From Platycnemis pennipes (lineage: Eukaryota; Arthropoda; Insecta; Odonata; Platycnemididae): 64,000 nt of DNA. Below the pieces are notes generated by a model, which saw nothing but the letters and a program-made list of their open reading frames with translations, was not told the origin of the DNA and ran no database searches. The stretch covers positions 93,081,470 through 93,145,469 of the forward strand of contig OW121848.1 of NCBI GenBank assembly GCA_933228895.1, given 5' to 3'. The position numbers and the translations under genes are program-made. Positions 24,401 to 39,400 of the stretch are shown in pieces (positions within the stretch are counted from its first letter, which is position 1; every line of letters starts with the position of its first letter).

Positions 24401-27400
24401 TGATAATACTGAATTCCCAACGTTTCCCCAGATTCTCAATTTTAACTGACTGGTAGATACCCTGTATATAGCCAAGACATCCTCTTGGATATTTTAACCC
24501 TGATAAATAGGTCCATAATGGACACGAAAGCTTGCGCTCTTGATGTCTCTTATTTGCATTACAATGGAAAAAAATTTTCTGCCGCATTTTCCACTCCATG
24601 GGTCAAGTGTTCATTTTCAACATTCCGAGGGTAAGTGAGGATGTAGATTTCACCATAGTTCTTGTGCTCCCTGCTGCGTTTTTGTTTTTCCCAACTCTGT
24701 TCCTCCAAATTCAGTTAACCTCGAGAGTCAACTTCGCGGCTGGGAAAAGTCAATAAATCTGAAACCAGACTTAATTTAGTTGATGAATATGTAGGTAGCG
24801 GTAAAGGGCAAGAAAACATTAATATCACAAAAAAGGTGAGTTTAAAATTCGGATTCGAGATTCAGAATCGAGAAAAAATGAATTCAACCCATCTCTAATA
24901 GTTTCAAATGTATAGAAAATTCTAGAGCTTGCAAGTGTCACTATCAATGACAGACCGGTGCCGACCCCACCACCATGGGCAACCGACTTCCATTCCTAGT
25001 GCGTCGCGTCTAGAAAGGTACTGGAGGCTAGATGTACTAGCCCATGAGGTGATGCCTCGCCGGCCAATAGGAGGTGGCCACCAGGGTGTCATGTGGGGTA
25101 CGCCAAGGAGCTGGGAAGCCAGGTGCTGGGGCAGTGGCAGGCGGGTGCGGGACACAATAGCATTATGAATTAAACGTCGAGTATCAAATTCTAAGTCTTA
25201 TTATTGCCATTCCCAACTGTTCTCCAGCCCACCCCTGAAGCAAGCTTAACAAGATAATGAATAGAAAAACTTGCCGATGAAGCTATCAGATGGCTGCTGC
25301 ATACAGGTACTGACCAGGTTGACTGACCACAAAAAAAGTTGTGCTCAACCTAAAGTTTGGTTTTCAATAGGTGAGGGTAGAGCTCACCCCGTACTAAGCC
25401 ATTGGCATGTAAAATTCACACATGCAGGGTAGGGTGACAGTTCTGGGCCCAGTTTTGCCCCTGGGCAACCTGCGATTTCATACAAAATTCAGACATGCAG
25501 AAAATCAAATCGTGAGAATTTTAGGCAGGGGCATCCAGAAGGCTATTGGCCAGGATTTGAACCCAGGACCCTCCAGTCAGTAGCTCAGTGCTCTACCCAC
25601 TAGGCCACCACCACCCCCAAAAAGTTCCAAAAAAAACCATAAGATAGCAGCAGGATCAACCAACAAGTAACACACTGAATTATGCATTCCAGTATGCTTG
25701 TGGTGATTGAGGCCTAATCCAGCACGTATACCAGTTATGCTTATGGATGGAAATGGGTAAACTGCGCAAGTTATTGTTGACCGATTTAGGGCAATTTCCT
25801 TGTCACAGTAATTTATTTGACAAATACATGACTTGGAATGCTAGTACAGTAAAACCTCTATCTAGTGAACCTCTTCATATCGTAAACCTCCGTTTTTCGT
25901 AATAACTTCTTGGTCCCGCCAAAATTTGTATGTAATTATATAGAGAAACCTCTCTATATCGCACCTCTATGTTTTCGAAAAACCTCTGCTCTTCGTACTG
26001 AGAATACACCCCCATGACGAGCCAACTACCTCCATGGAATGAAATATTCAGCCGGCGCCAGCCGCAGAAAGTTCCGTCCGGCCGTTCCGACTTTTCTACG
26101 TTGGGAGCGCGAAAACCCGCAGCGCTTGAAAAGTGAAGCTTAGCTGGGCAGTCGTTAGTGTGTTTGTTATTAATCATATGCGTCAAAGACTTATTTTCAT
26201 CGACTTGCATTGCTTGCGTTTTGTATATACATCATTAAAACATCCATATATAAATATTTACGACTAATGTCCTGCTGGATTTAGACCCGGGGTCCTAATA
26301 GTTTTTACAACTCCCAGACTGATTTATGCGGTAAAATGGTTTAATTCTTAGGTTTAAATAATCACGAATGACACCACTGCATATTGTATTTACCCTCACC
26401 AATCCTTAACGTCACAGAAAACTTAACTCCGATGCTATCGCATACTATACACATTTGCAATTAAGTTGTTCAAGCGCAAGTGACTGAATAATGTCTTAAT
26501 CTAGATAGTTTAGTTAAACATATATACGATTCTTCTTCGACACTGACTTAATATTAACAAATAACAGGATTTGGCGACTGAGTTCATATTTTTTGTCATT
26601 GAAGTTACTTCTTAAAATAATGGTGTTCCAAGTCAGCGAGTGTGCAGATGGAATTTTAAAAATTCTGGCGGCGACTCATAATACTTGCATATTTATTTTA
26701 CTGTATGTAGACATGATTTAACTCGGTTATAATCAAATACTAATGCGATATGTACAGAATTGCAGTGAGTTCGCGGCTGATTTATCGAAACGCTTATCGC
26801 TTTTCGTTTGTTTCCGCAACGCGGGGTTATGAAAGCCTGCTGCTCGCGATAACGCAACGCCGAGCTATGAAAGAGCCTATACCTACGTACGAGATTAACA
26901 TCTGATGCGACTGTTGTACCGTTTCGGAAGAAATTGTTATATTTTAGCGTTCAACGCAACGCCGAGCTATGAAAGACCCATACCCACGTACGAGATTAAC
27001 ATCTGATGCGACTATTGTACCGTATCGAAAGATTTGTTATATTTTAGCGTTCAAATGATCTTTTAAGGAGAATTTAGCCTATTCTGTTTCATTTTTGAAC
27101 TATTCATTTCAAGTTTAATTCACTATGAACACTCGATATTATTACGGCCGTACCAGAATGATAGCATTTTTTTCATGCTATCGCCTCGAGGCAGTCGTCT
27201 TTTACTTTTGGATATTGTCGCCGCGAATAGGGTAGTTTCCTTCATCAAAGAAAACAGACTTCATTAATTGCGATTTGTGCCCTGCCATAAATGTATTTAA
27301 TTTACGCAAAAAGTTTGTATTGAGAAATCCCAGTTTACTAGAGAATTAAATGTTAATTTTAAGGCCATTTGAAAAGGCTCTGAAATGGCGGGGTGCGCTG

Positions 27401-30400
27401 CCTTCATGCTGACGTAACAGGTATGTAGTTTACGTTGCGAAGCATAGGAAAATTCGTCTCCTGAACTTACCGTTGTATTTCAGGGCCCCTTAGCTCTAGT
27501 GAATATTTATTAGTATTAACCTGTAAAAACTATCAATGTTGGAAAAGAATTCTCAGTTAAACATGGTATTATTAGTCATTTTATAGGCTCAAGGACGTCC
27601 TGCTCGCTGTGTCTTCTGCTACGACGAAGCATGGCGTGAAGGTCGTGCGGCGATAGGCGAACTACATGATATGCTTGTGAAAGGAATACTAACTGATTTT
27701 AAATGAATCAACTGCATAAGTAATGTTAAATAAATAAATAAAAGTTAATTATAATTAATTAACGGAATAAATATGCCTCCAATACTTGTTCATAAGCTTT
27801 AACGGAGTGCGGCGTCTATTTGGAAGCGCCCGCAGCACCACCTGGTGGCAGGTAGAGGAAATAGTTTGACGTCACGCGTAGGATTAACCGGCATGCAATA
27901 GTTTGCCGTCGCATTTTCGCGCCATTGATTTTTTTCACTTTTTAATTAATGAGGAAAAATACTTAACGTCATTTAAAAATCGAACGGCTTAAAACACGTA
28001 CTCCAGAGGTTATAAACTTTCGATCAAGACAATAAAAAAATAATAGGAAACCACCCTATTGTAACTCGACCATTCTATTATCTTTCAATCCGTAACAATG
28101 GTGCATTACCGTCCCCCCTCATACAACATTGTTAGTTATTTGAGCCACAATTTTGTAGTTTAAGACATCGGTCGGTGAAATACGACTAACTTCTGTGTAA
28201 GTTTACAGTCTATTTAAAAAATATTTAAAAAACGTAAAGAAACTGAAGATGCAGCACATCGAGGATGCATAAATAAAAAGTTGCGGGCAGTGAAAAGTGA
28301 ACAATTAGACAGACACATATTTGATTGGTTGATGGAAGGTAGAGCCAGAAATATTGCTGTTTCTGGACCTTTTCTACAGCAAAAGGCAGGAGAAGTGGCA
28401 GTGAAAATGGGCATTGAACATTTTAATGCATCGAATGGGTGGCTTCAAAAGTTTAAAGTGCGGTGGAATATCAAAACTTTGAAGATGAGTGGAGAAAAAG
28501 CTTCTGTAAGTGACACAGTGGTAGAAGAGTGGAAAAAAGCTTTCCAGATGATTTTAGCCTGGTATAAACCACGAGACATTTTTAATGCAGATGAGGCAGA
28601 ATTTTTTTTTATAACTTGGTTCCAGACAGAACTTTAGTAGTTAGAGGCCAATCATGCCATGGAGGAAAAAAAGCAAAGAAAGATTCACAGTGCTTTTCTG
28701 TGCTAATTTTGATGGCTCAGAGAAATTGAAGCCTCTTGTGATTGGAAAATATAAAAAGCCTAGATGCTTTAAAAATATTAAGAAACTTCCTTGCTCATAC
28801 AAAAACTTAAAAAACTCTTGGATGACAGCATCTTTATTCTATGAGTGGTTGACCATGCTGCACTCAAAGATGGGAGTGAGAAACTGGAAAAAAGTTCTCT
28901 TCATTGATCAGTGCACAGCACATAAAGTTGAAGGGATTGTGTTACGACACGTCAAAGTAGTATATTTTCCTCCAAACACCACCAGCAAATTGCAACCACT
29001 TGATCAAGTAATAATTTCCATTGTGAAGAGACATTACAGGCAGCAACGTGTCATACATGTTGCAAACAGTTGAGGAGAAAAATGACTTGAAAAAGTGTTC
29101 TTGGAACATAATTCAGGCCATGCACAGGCTCTGTCTTTCGTGGACTTGTTTGAAGGCAGAAGTTATTGAAAAATGTTTTAAAATAGCTGGATTTATGGGG
29201 GACAGCAGTGAGGAAGATATTTTGTATGAGGACAAACCGACAGAATGGCTTGAAATAAACAAAATAATTAATGTTCAGTCATCATTTGGTGACTTCATTA
29301 ATGTTGACAATGTCTTGCTAACATGTGCCCCAAATGAGGGAGAGGTGTTTTAAGAAATGGAGGAAGAAGCTGGCAGGGAATCTCCAGTAGAAGTGCATAA
29401 CATGGAAGAAGAAGAGAGTGATGGTGAGGATTTTATGCCAAAGCCAACCAAAAAAGAGGGGCAGGATGCTTAGGGTGTGATGGAAAGATTTTTTTTTAAT
29501 ATGGAGGACTGCAGCAGTGAAAATATACTATTATTAAATAAGATAGAAGATATCATCTCAAAAGAATTTGAAAAAAAATGAAACAAACAGAAATTACAAA
29601 TTTTTTTTTTTCGGCGGAGAGTGCTTAAGTAATTTTTTGTACCCTTGTTTTTATTATTATAAACATTAAAACTATGAAAAAGTATAATTGCATATATTTA
29701 AATATACAAATATAGTAATCAAAGAGAAAGCAGCACATTTTACTACCAAAAAGTTTCATAAGGCGGAAATATGTGTTCATTTTGCTAAAACCTCTTTATA
29801 ATGAACCTCCACTTATCAAAATGACTAAAAAATTGGTCCCTTCCATTTCGATATAGAGAGGTTTTACTGTATTTACTCTTACAACCCGTGTTCCTTGTTT
29901 TCCTAAACGGTTGTTAAAAATCCAGTGTGAGTCTTTGGTGGAATTTCTGTATTAACATGATCGTATTTTGCAAATATTCATGACAAAAGCAAATAACCCT
30001 TGGACCAGTATGAATGTCACTACTATTGTTGCCTTTCAATTTTTACGTGATATACTGTGCTTTTCATAGGCAAATAGTGGGAGTCAAAAAGACTGGAGTA
30101 GCATTAATCTTTTAGCGTAATGTTGATTTTTTTACGGATATTTTAGATCCTGCAAATTAACATGAAATAAATCCAAGTGCGTTAAAACATTTTCGGAAAG
30201 GAAAATTTCTTTCAAATTAATGTTTCGAGTTTTTTCGAAAAAATTTATTTTAAGGGTCCAAACGACCCCTTAACATATTGTATTATTTATGCATTGGAGA
30301 AAATCGACAAATCACTTATTTCGCCTGCTTAAATGTTCTTGCGGGCATGGTTTTGTCTAGTGCTGTGCAGTATTATATAAAATATTATTCATACAATGCT

Positions 30401-33400
30401 GTATATAATACACACCCTAAAGAACACTTTTCTACATATCTTAGTGTCCATAATGATAAAATTCAAAATCAAAGTGCACATCATTTGTAATTACAATACA
30501 CTTCGTATAACACCATTACGATACATCAGGGGTTGCAACCTCTATTTTTATTAGGATTAGTATAGGCTTTTTTGGTGTTAACTGCTACGCTTATATGATT
30601 TTATTTTTATTTTTATTCTAGAGGGCGAAACTACTACTCACATTAAAATGTTTGTATAAAGAGTATGTACCTCGTCTGACCATTCTTCACTACCAGTAAA
30701 AAAAAGCCTCAAAATAATTACAGAAAAATCCATTTCGGCACTAAACATAGGACCAAATCACACACATGATAGGAAAACACACATCAGTGTGTTCTGTATG
30801 AATATTATGATGTGTTTTTGAGATGACTCATAGCCATGTCCTTATACTTTTCTATGGATAGTACATATATACAAAATGTGACTTATGGTCATAGCCATAT
30901 GTGTAATTAGCTAATGAGAGCACATCAAACAATTGAATCTTATGTATTTTCTTGTAAGGGAAAAATAAGTGTAAATGAAACTATTTTTACAATAAATTAA
31001 CACCAGCTATCAACAGAATGAACTAAAATGAAAGTGAAGCCTATAATTATCAATGTTATGACATAAAATATGCCTCATTCAAGTGCATGCCAATGTCCAT
31101 TAAATCAAGATCTGCTTTCCTATTAGCACCACAATCACATTTTGTTAATGCATAAATTTGAAGTATATTGTTACCTCATTAACTTATCTCACTCACAAAT
31201 AGTGAATTCACTAACTTTAACTAACTCTAGAATCATCCACTGCTGAGGAAGACATACATAAGTCGCAATCACCTAACTGCACAGAAATCATAGTAAAAGG
31301 TTGACAGCAAAAACTTTTGGCTACAAAATCTCAAAGGGCATATATTTCAATCAATGCTAGAGTTATCATAAACAAATCTACTTTAATGTATCAGCCCATT
31401 TCAAAAGGGAAAGTTTGAAAAAGTTGACCTCGCACAATTTCAAGAGAAAAAACAGTAAAAAAACATTGTTATTTTCATATCACAGTTATTCTTATGAAAT
31501 TAAACATTACAAACTACTAATTCCATAATTTCGATTGTCTACTGTATTCCTCTTAATTGAACCAAATTAAATATACCTTTCCAGGTTATTCCCCAGCAAT
31601 TGTCAAGCAACTTACATTTCTGGCTCAGAAAAATAGAACTTCATGCCCCCGGCTGCACGCTGAATGGATTCGAGCCATTTGCCCGCGTCCCTTTTCATAC
31701 TGCCAGGAATAATCAACACCCAGTAGTCCATCTTCCCACAGGAGACCATTGGGCACGCTATAAGAGGATACAAAATAGTATATAAAACATACACAGTTGA
31801 ACTCTGAAATCCAGCAGCTTTGGAAACTGACAAGTGCTGGACCAGAAGCTGCCAGTTCACAGAATGGCTCAGATGATCAAAGCAAGTTCAAGTTCAGTAC
31901 TCCGTCCGTCGGATGGGACGTAAATCCGTGGTCACCTTGGCACCTTTCGTTAAGAGTAGGCTAATGCCGACGCCGGGTTTCTCTCCACCCTTCCTCCGTT
32001 TCCTGAAAACTCCTACCATTACCCAATGACCCACCTATCCTAAATGGCGCAAATGAACTCAGCTGTCGGTCGCCTCCCCCTGAATAACCAACCAAGAATC
32101 TGAAGCTCAGCTTAGTAAAGAATTGAAATCAGCCGTTAGCGAAACCGCCACTCTCAAGAATCTTGTATCTCACCTTCCCGGGTTTGCCCGGGTTAATTGT
32201 ACTGAACAAGATTCCCTTAAAAACTTGGTCGCGTTGCGGAGCGTAAAAGATGAAATGCTCGCTGATATTCTCTGTGTTATAATAAAAACCAGTGTTTTTA
32301 CATTGAGAGTTACTTGAAATGCATTTTCGGGAACCCTAGAAGGGGGCCGGCTTGGTGGCCTTACCGTTATCGGGGTGCACTGTTGCCCAGTTCACATGCT
32401 CTCCCCAGGACAATAGGACCAGACGCCAGCCAAACTTTCACCCTGACTCATCAATTGCAGATTACAGTATGAGTCACTTGGTTTAGCTGAGCCACCATGA
32501 TACCTCTTCAGCTCATTCCACTTCTGTCACAGTACTGTTCACGTGCGTGCCTCAACATGCCTCCCCGATCCCCTATGTCTGAAGGCAAGATTGTAATAAA
32601 TGCAAGTGCGATTTGTTTCTTTAAATTGGAGGGGGAAGAAGTTGGTGATAAATGCTATCCAGTGTACGAAAAAGTGTCAAAGTGTTTGGGAGTATACAAG
32701 GAGACGGTGAAGAGGATTGGTGCTGCTCAAAAGGATAAAGCTGAAGACGTCACCTGGTTCAAGAAGAAAGAAACTTTGTACTTCGGGGCAAGGTCGGCTA
32801 TCAATCATACTGGATGAATTCGCTCTGAGAACAATTAGGAAAACTATACACGACTTTTACATACGTAATCTATGTCCGACAATAGGTAGCCTGCATTCGA
32901 AACTCGTGCAAAATGTGATGGATTTTCCAAAAATGTCTTAATCTACCCTTCTAAATATAGTAAAAAAATCGATTCAGGTGTTAAAAACTTATCAAAAAGC
33001 CCATCTTAATGGAATCTGTGACAGTAGCAGCATCACGCCATGCAATTATAAGGAAGATTAAAGGACTTCATTCTGATGGTTATATATTGTTTTTTATGGA
33101 TGAAACATGGTGTGGACAAAATCATACCAAGAGTGATGGGTGGCAAGAAAATATCATCCGAGTCACTTAATGCCGATTTAACAAATTACAACCAATACAG
33201 AGGGCATGTTCCACAAATACATGGATGGCTGGGTGGTTTCAAAACTCCATCTGGTGCTGGAAAGAGGGTGATAATTCTACACATTGAAAGTGAAGATGGA
33301 TTTTTACCAGGCACTGAGCTGTGTTTTATTGGGAAGAAAGGTACCAGAGACTACCAAAATGAAATGAATTCTGCCCATTACAAAGAGTGGTTTAAAAAGA

Positions 33401-36400
33401 TCCTAAACATGTTGACAAATAAATCTGCCATCGGCTTAGCCTCGGAATGTTGAAAATTTTTAACAAATGACTAATTGAATGGCCATAATTTCAAGCACCT
33501 GTACAAATGCTTGAAAAACTTACGCAGCAACTGCGATCTCATGTTCAACTTGTTTGGTTACCCATAGCTCATTGTGAGCTCAATCCTATTGAATTGATTT
33601 AGGCATTTGTTCCGGGCAAGGTAGTAAAAGTTACTTTGTTCAATTGTGCAGAGAAGGGAAGAAGCATGGAGGTAATAAATACGCTCTGCCAAGAAGCTTT
33701 ACGTTCTGTAACTCCTGAACTGCGGCGGAAGTTTCCCATGCAAAAAAGATAGAAGATCATTATTGGGAAAGAGATAACAGACGATGTCCCTAATGTGGAG
33801 CCACTAATAATAAATTTCATGGACTCTTCTGAATACTCCGAACACACAGACTCTTCTGAAGAAGATGAATTTGAATATGTAAACAAATTTGTAAATAATA
33901 ATGCTAAATTTTGTAAATAGGTGTGTAAATAATAACTTTTAAATACCATTTGTAGAACTGCCATTGGAGGTCCAAAGCCCTCATAGGAAAAGATGATGAG
34001 AAATGGAGTGAATAACCTCTTAGAAAATAAGTTGAAAACGCAACTGGCATTGAGGCCAAGCAATTGGTGGCAAATAGCAGGCATATGCACGAAATAGGCA
34101 ACAGTGCACCCCGAAAACAGTAAGGCCGCCGAGCCGTCCTCCTTATAGAATTCGCAAAAACGCATTCAAATAACATTAGAAAACAGTGGTAACCAACTTG
34201 TGTTAAAGTTTGGTTTTGATCTAATGAAAAGTTTTTCAGTTACACATACTCAAAGTGGAGGCTTGGTTGAAAGGCATCAAAAAACTGGTACTTTTTATTT
34301 TCGGTGCCATAAAAATAGTAGGACTAATCAAATAATTTTTTTGCTTGAGCTTAGTCAACGCAAAATTCAGTAAGCCAAAATTTGGTGCAACTATTGTTCA
34401 CATATGTAAATTCGTTCATTAACTATCAGGCTGCAAACTCCGGTATCTATAATTTTTATTCTAACGATAGGAAGGGCATCACAGAAACTAATGGGATAAC
34501 AACAACCTATGCACAGTTTGAACATACATCCAAAACGAGATAATTTTAATAGAAGGAAAATATGACATACATCTCATTCCCCCAGTCCAGTCCGCAAATC
34601 TGTTCTCGATTTGCCTATTTTCCCCTCCAAATATCTTCTCCAAGTCCAACCGTCGAGCAGGGACAGTTACCAGTGTGTCGCTCAACTTCAAGTTCCAATC
34701 ATTAAAGTCTTGAACGATCTGCAGAAAATATGGGGATTAAGTATAGGGAGGTCCATATAATCAAACAATGATATTATAAACAAACGCACTAAAGTCAGAC
34801 TAATAATTACATTTTTTGTTCTCTGCATTCTATCCTTGAAAGCTAACAATTTGTTGACGCGACCACCAGGATCAACTCTGGTAAAGTTGCTTAATGCTCT
34901 CATGAGCTGGAAGTTAGCTCTAAAAGGCAAATAGAAAAAGACGAAGGAGTACAGAATTACACATGAGAAATTTAAAAAACTATAAAATTGCACAATGCAT
35001 GAGCATAAAAAAAATTATTATCCCACCTCATCTCATCCGTAAGTCCGGTAAGTCGACATAGTTCGGGTATAAGGTAAATTAACTCGGGAGCACCAGCACG
35101 CCTGTCACGGGCCTTTGATCGTGACACAATTAATGGTTGCTTCTGATCATTAATTTTGATATTATAACGCTGGAAAATAAAAGAACAAAAAAGTTTACAG
35201 AACGGCCATTGAGTACAATTCACAGACAAGCACATCTATTATCTACCATTCACAGAGAGGACAAAAATGAAAATGGAAGTACCAACATGAAAATATACAA
35301 AAAACATTGCAAATTATCTAAAACTTACTTCCTGATAGTACTGCATGTAAGTGACATCAGTACCACCCTTAGAAAACGTAGACAAAGGGGTGACATCAAA
35401 ATCTATGTCATCTACCCTGTAAGTCTTATTATTGTAATGAGTCATTACAATGCATCCAAGGATCTTTTGTTTGAATACAGTCTGAAAAAAGAAGATTGAA
35501 ATAATCGTTAAGGAGTAAGCTGATAATAATATCCACCAAAATATGAGAACGACAATTTATAAAAAGGAACACACACACTCAGTTTTTACCCCAAGTTTTT
35601 TCTTTTTAATTTTTTACCTTAAGTTTTAAATATGTTTTCACCTTTTTCAAGCTTAAGGCACCCACTGTCGACTACAACAGGGCTGTCAGCCAGGAGAGAA
35701 CAAAGAAAAGCTAGTCAAGGTTGCCAAGTTTTAAGCTCCTGAACCGCACACACCAAACAACGCCAGAGAAAATTTTTCCACACATTTCTCGGCTTATCAC
35801 CGAAAGAAACAAATTGTACCTAAAACCATCCTCCATCTCAGACAATGTAGCACAAGGAGGCATACCGACCGTATGTTTCCACACAGCTCTTAAACTGACA
35901 CAGACTTGAATCTTAAAAACAACCTATCTAGCAGTATAGTAGTCCTAATTACTCAAGCACAGCGAGAGGCCAACTGCTTGCAGTAAACAATTCCTCAAGC
36001 ACCTAACAGAACAACCTCTGACTGGGCAACAGTGCACATGGCTACCTTACCCTTTTAGGCAAGCTCCGAGTAGTTGAGCGTCTTATACCTCAATATAATC
36101 TTTATAGATATCAAATAACCAACTAATTCCATTAAGATTTCATAAGTGAATTCATATTAATGAATATGGGCCAGGTTTAGCTCCAACAGCGATTTTATGG
36201 GGTTCGGGGAATGGAAAATAACGCAGTCTGAAGACGTCAAAAACAAAAACATGATGATCTTAACAATATGAAACATTGTATGACTATTAACTATGCCCTT
36301 AGCTACAACATGCTGAAAGAAAAAGCTGAAATCGAGATGTGTCATAGCTACTATGTCCCAAATTCGACGCATTCACCCAGTATCCAAAAAATGAACAAAA

Positions 36401-39400
36401 AATACATCCTTACAGACTAACTGCAGTAAATCTTTTTTCTTTTAGGCATTTTGATGGTGATATCTTTATCTTAAGTCCAAGGAGGAGAAAAACAGCGGCG
36501 ATTGGGAGCCTTCAATAGGCACCTTGATTTTGATCAAATGTAATCTAACTGCACGTTAACACTTTCAAGCATTTAAAAATAACATGTAACGTTTATAATA
36601 TAGGAATATGTCTAAAGAACAGTTCCCAAACATAATTAGAGGCAGACGCTTCCACTATGAGTAATACTATGAAGTGATGCTATTATAAACGACGCGGTGC
36701 TTATTGTAGCAACTGAGCAACCCTAATCTGCCAACTCAAATCACGTTTAGGTGTCCAACCAAACGGTCATGCAGCGAGAGCACAAAGTACCTCTATACAT
36801 ATTATGTGGCCCGTCTCTTGTACTGGGAAGAAAATTTTTTTACGGTTCTTAACATTATCCGAAAAACGCCACGAGGCGGTGACCATTATTCGTTTCTCTT
36901 TTTTAACTTCCTTTTCAAGCCTTAAGAAATGTCAAACATGGGACCCTTGGGACTCTGGGCCCCTCTTATATAGAATTATTTTTATGTGTTATCATGGGCC
37001 TGCAGAAAAACGTGATATTTAAATGCTAGAGGCCTGAATGTCCTTTCAAAATCAAAGGACATTCACACCAATCTCTGGTTGTCAAGGAAATATGCTATTG
37101 TTGATTTCAGAGAAAAATGTGAGATTTTTCAGCTACAAATATGATTTTAAGACAAATACTAATCTTAATAGAAAATCGATTGAAAGAATTAGAAACTTCA
37201 TTTATTCAGCCATCCGATAAAAAAAGTTCCAGCCCTCTGTCTTGAATGGAAGTACTTTAAATAAGCAAAAAATGAGACCACTGCACCGAACTCAATTCCA
37301 GGGACCACCAGGATCCATCTAAGGACCCATTCAGGGGCTTTTGGGGACCCTGAGGGTATTTTAACATAGCCTATGTTCTGCCCAGACACATTTCCGATCT
37401 ACATACCAAATTTCAGCTCAATCCATTCAGTAGTTTTTGCGTGATTGAGCAACAGACAGACACACAGACAGACAGACACCATTACATTTTTATATATTAG
37501 TATGGATTTAAGATTATTGATTTCATCATTAATTGCCAAGTTCCAAGACACAGCTCATACATAGTACATTTTTGGAGTACTATTGTTCCAGAGAAATCGA
37601 AAAGTTTAACCCACAGGACTAGATAGGGCTAATACCAGGATGGTTAGATGGAAGAAGGGACTTTTTAGTCTCAATCTCACCCCAATAAAGATGCTTATCT
37701 ATCTATATACGAGATGCATAACGAGAGTAAAACGAATCATTTGTTTTTGAAAAAAAAGGAACCTTAGGAACCCACGACATGAATCAGTACTAAATAAAGA
37801 AGATAGGGATTTCGGAATTTGTCTTTAATTACATCATTCCCTTTTGAAACTACCCTTTACTGCGATCTTAGTAATTTCAGCAACCAACACAAGTGACAAC
37901 TACAGAGGATGGCATTAGAAAATATATTTGGTCACCATAATTCCTTATGTACCCTCTCCTTCCTTCCAGCAACAGTTTTTTCAGAAAGACCCTCCAGTTC
38001 TGCTGGAAATTTGGTTGAAAAAAAATTGATTAGATCCTGACAGAATTAAAATGCTGCATTTTCTAAACAAAAACATAATCTGTTTGCATTGAATTTTCAA
38101 TTTTAAAAACAATTAAACATTTACTTTTGAAATTACCCATTCTCTATATTTGCCCTAGAACATGTCCTTAAGTGATTGTGAGTGACTTAAGTGAGTCCTC
38201 AGTGATTGGGGACTATAATACCATTATTAATTTATTAATTACCTTAAGTTTCAGCATCTTTTACATTAAAGTAGAGAATTCACAAGAAAGGAGGCATTAC
38301 TAACAATTTACAGATAACAGTAAGATTTGAATTAATTGATTAAGTTAAGGAGGATTAGGATTTGGCATAAGGATTCAAGATTTGGATTCGATAAAAAAAC
38401 AGGATTTGGATTCAATCAAATTTTGGACTTGCCCCACCACTACTAATCTCCAGTACACACATGGGTAGTTGTGGGCAGTTCGGTAGAATTGTCGGGAAAC
38501 TTTTAGCCAAAGACCATCCCCACAATAGTACCACACACAACCTACCAACGACCTATAAGGCCCTGGCCCTACCTGGCCCTCATTGGTACTGTACATGAAA
38601 AGGGATTCCTAGGACAGAAGTGAAATGAAATTGAGTGAAGTCATTTAGCTGCATAAATTTGCAAGTCTAAACCCATTTCAACCAGAAAAAAATCCGTACC
38701 CCGTGAACACAAAACAAAAGTGAATAAATTTTCAAAATGTCAGTCAAAATCTTCAGAAAAAATTTTCAACGACCATCCTCGAGGTACAACACAGTACAAT
38801 TCTAGTGTATTTTCAATATACTATATACTTTTAATATTTTCCAGTAGTCCACCTCACCGAAATGCCCATGGGAGCGACAACTTTGAGTAATAGTAAGTGA
38901 AGGTGAGAAGTACCCTCAGACAGTGGTTCACTCACCTAGTACTGCTGCTCAATGCTTAGTATTTCATTTTCCTACACAACGTCAAATTACAGGAGAGCAG
39001 TATCGAATTAAATGCTGGTCCTCCAAAGATATCAGGTTTGTTCTCAGCCAGCTCAAGTTTAGAGTTCACTTCTAGCTGTGACAATGGCCATTAACAATAT
39101 AGGAGAGTATACAAGTGCTATGCATTGATAACAATGAACAAAATGATGTCAGCAACTCCAATTTAGCGGCCAATGGTAAATCTTCTAGGAAAAATTAAGA
39201 TGACTTTCGGTCATCATTACCAAAAATAAAGGGAGTGTGCTTTTCACATAAGTTTCAATTAGTTTTGCTCTATGGTAACCATTATAAGAACAGTTGAACC
39301 CTTTTGAGTGCTACCCATTTTTGGAGGGTACTCCACGACATGCCACTAATATTTTGCGTACCTCTTTTTAATAATCCACTGATTTGTTTATTGCCTTTTA

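Larger units (their letters stand above)
25847..29869 (+). mobile_element. Tigger/pogo transposon 3 with both ends
   Basis: Left end cagtaaaacctctat (25847) and right end ...tatagagaggttttactg (to 29869), each flanked by TA. It is about 4.0 kb, longer than a typical Tigger, because some 2.2 kb of non-coding sequence precedes the transposase. It lies on the plus strand, opposite to piwi, in intron 11. A diverged copy of its left interior occurs at about 52560-53250. Confidence 0.88.

Noticed and set aside
24922..25168. Overlapping 77- and 79-codon frames
   Set aside because: Chance frames in a GC-rich patch, one on each strand; no recognisable domain.
25550..25618. Possible tRNA gene
   Set aside because: A and B boxes are present, but the arms do not pair into a full cloverleaf and a SINE body follows.
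33599..34165. 188-codon minus-strand frame
   Set aside because: Opposite strand of the Tc1/IS630-type transposase C-terminus; hydrophobic by chance, no family recognised.
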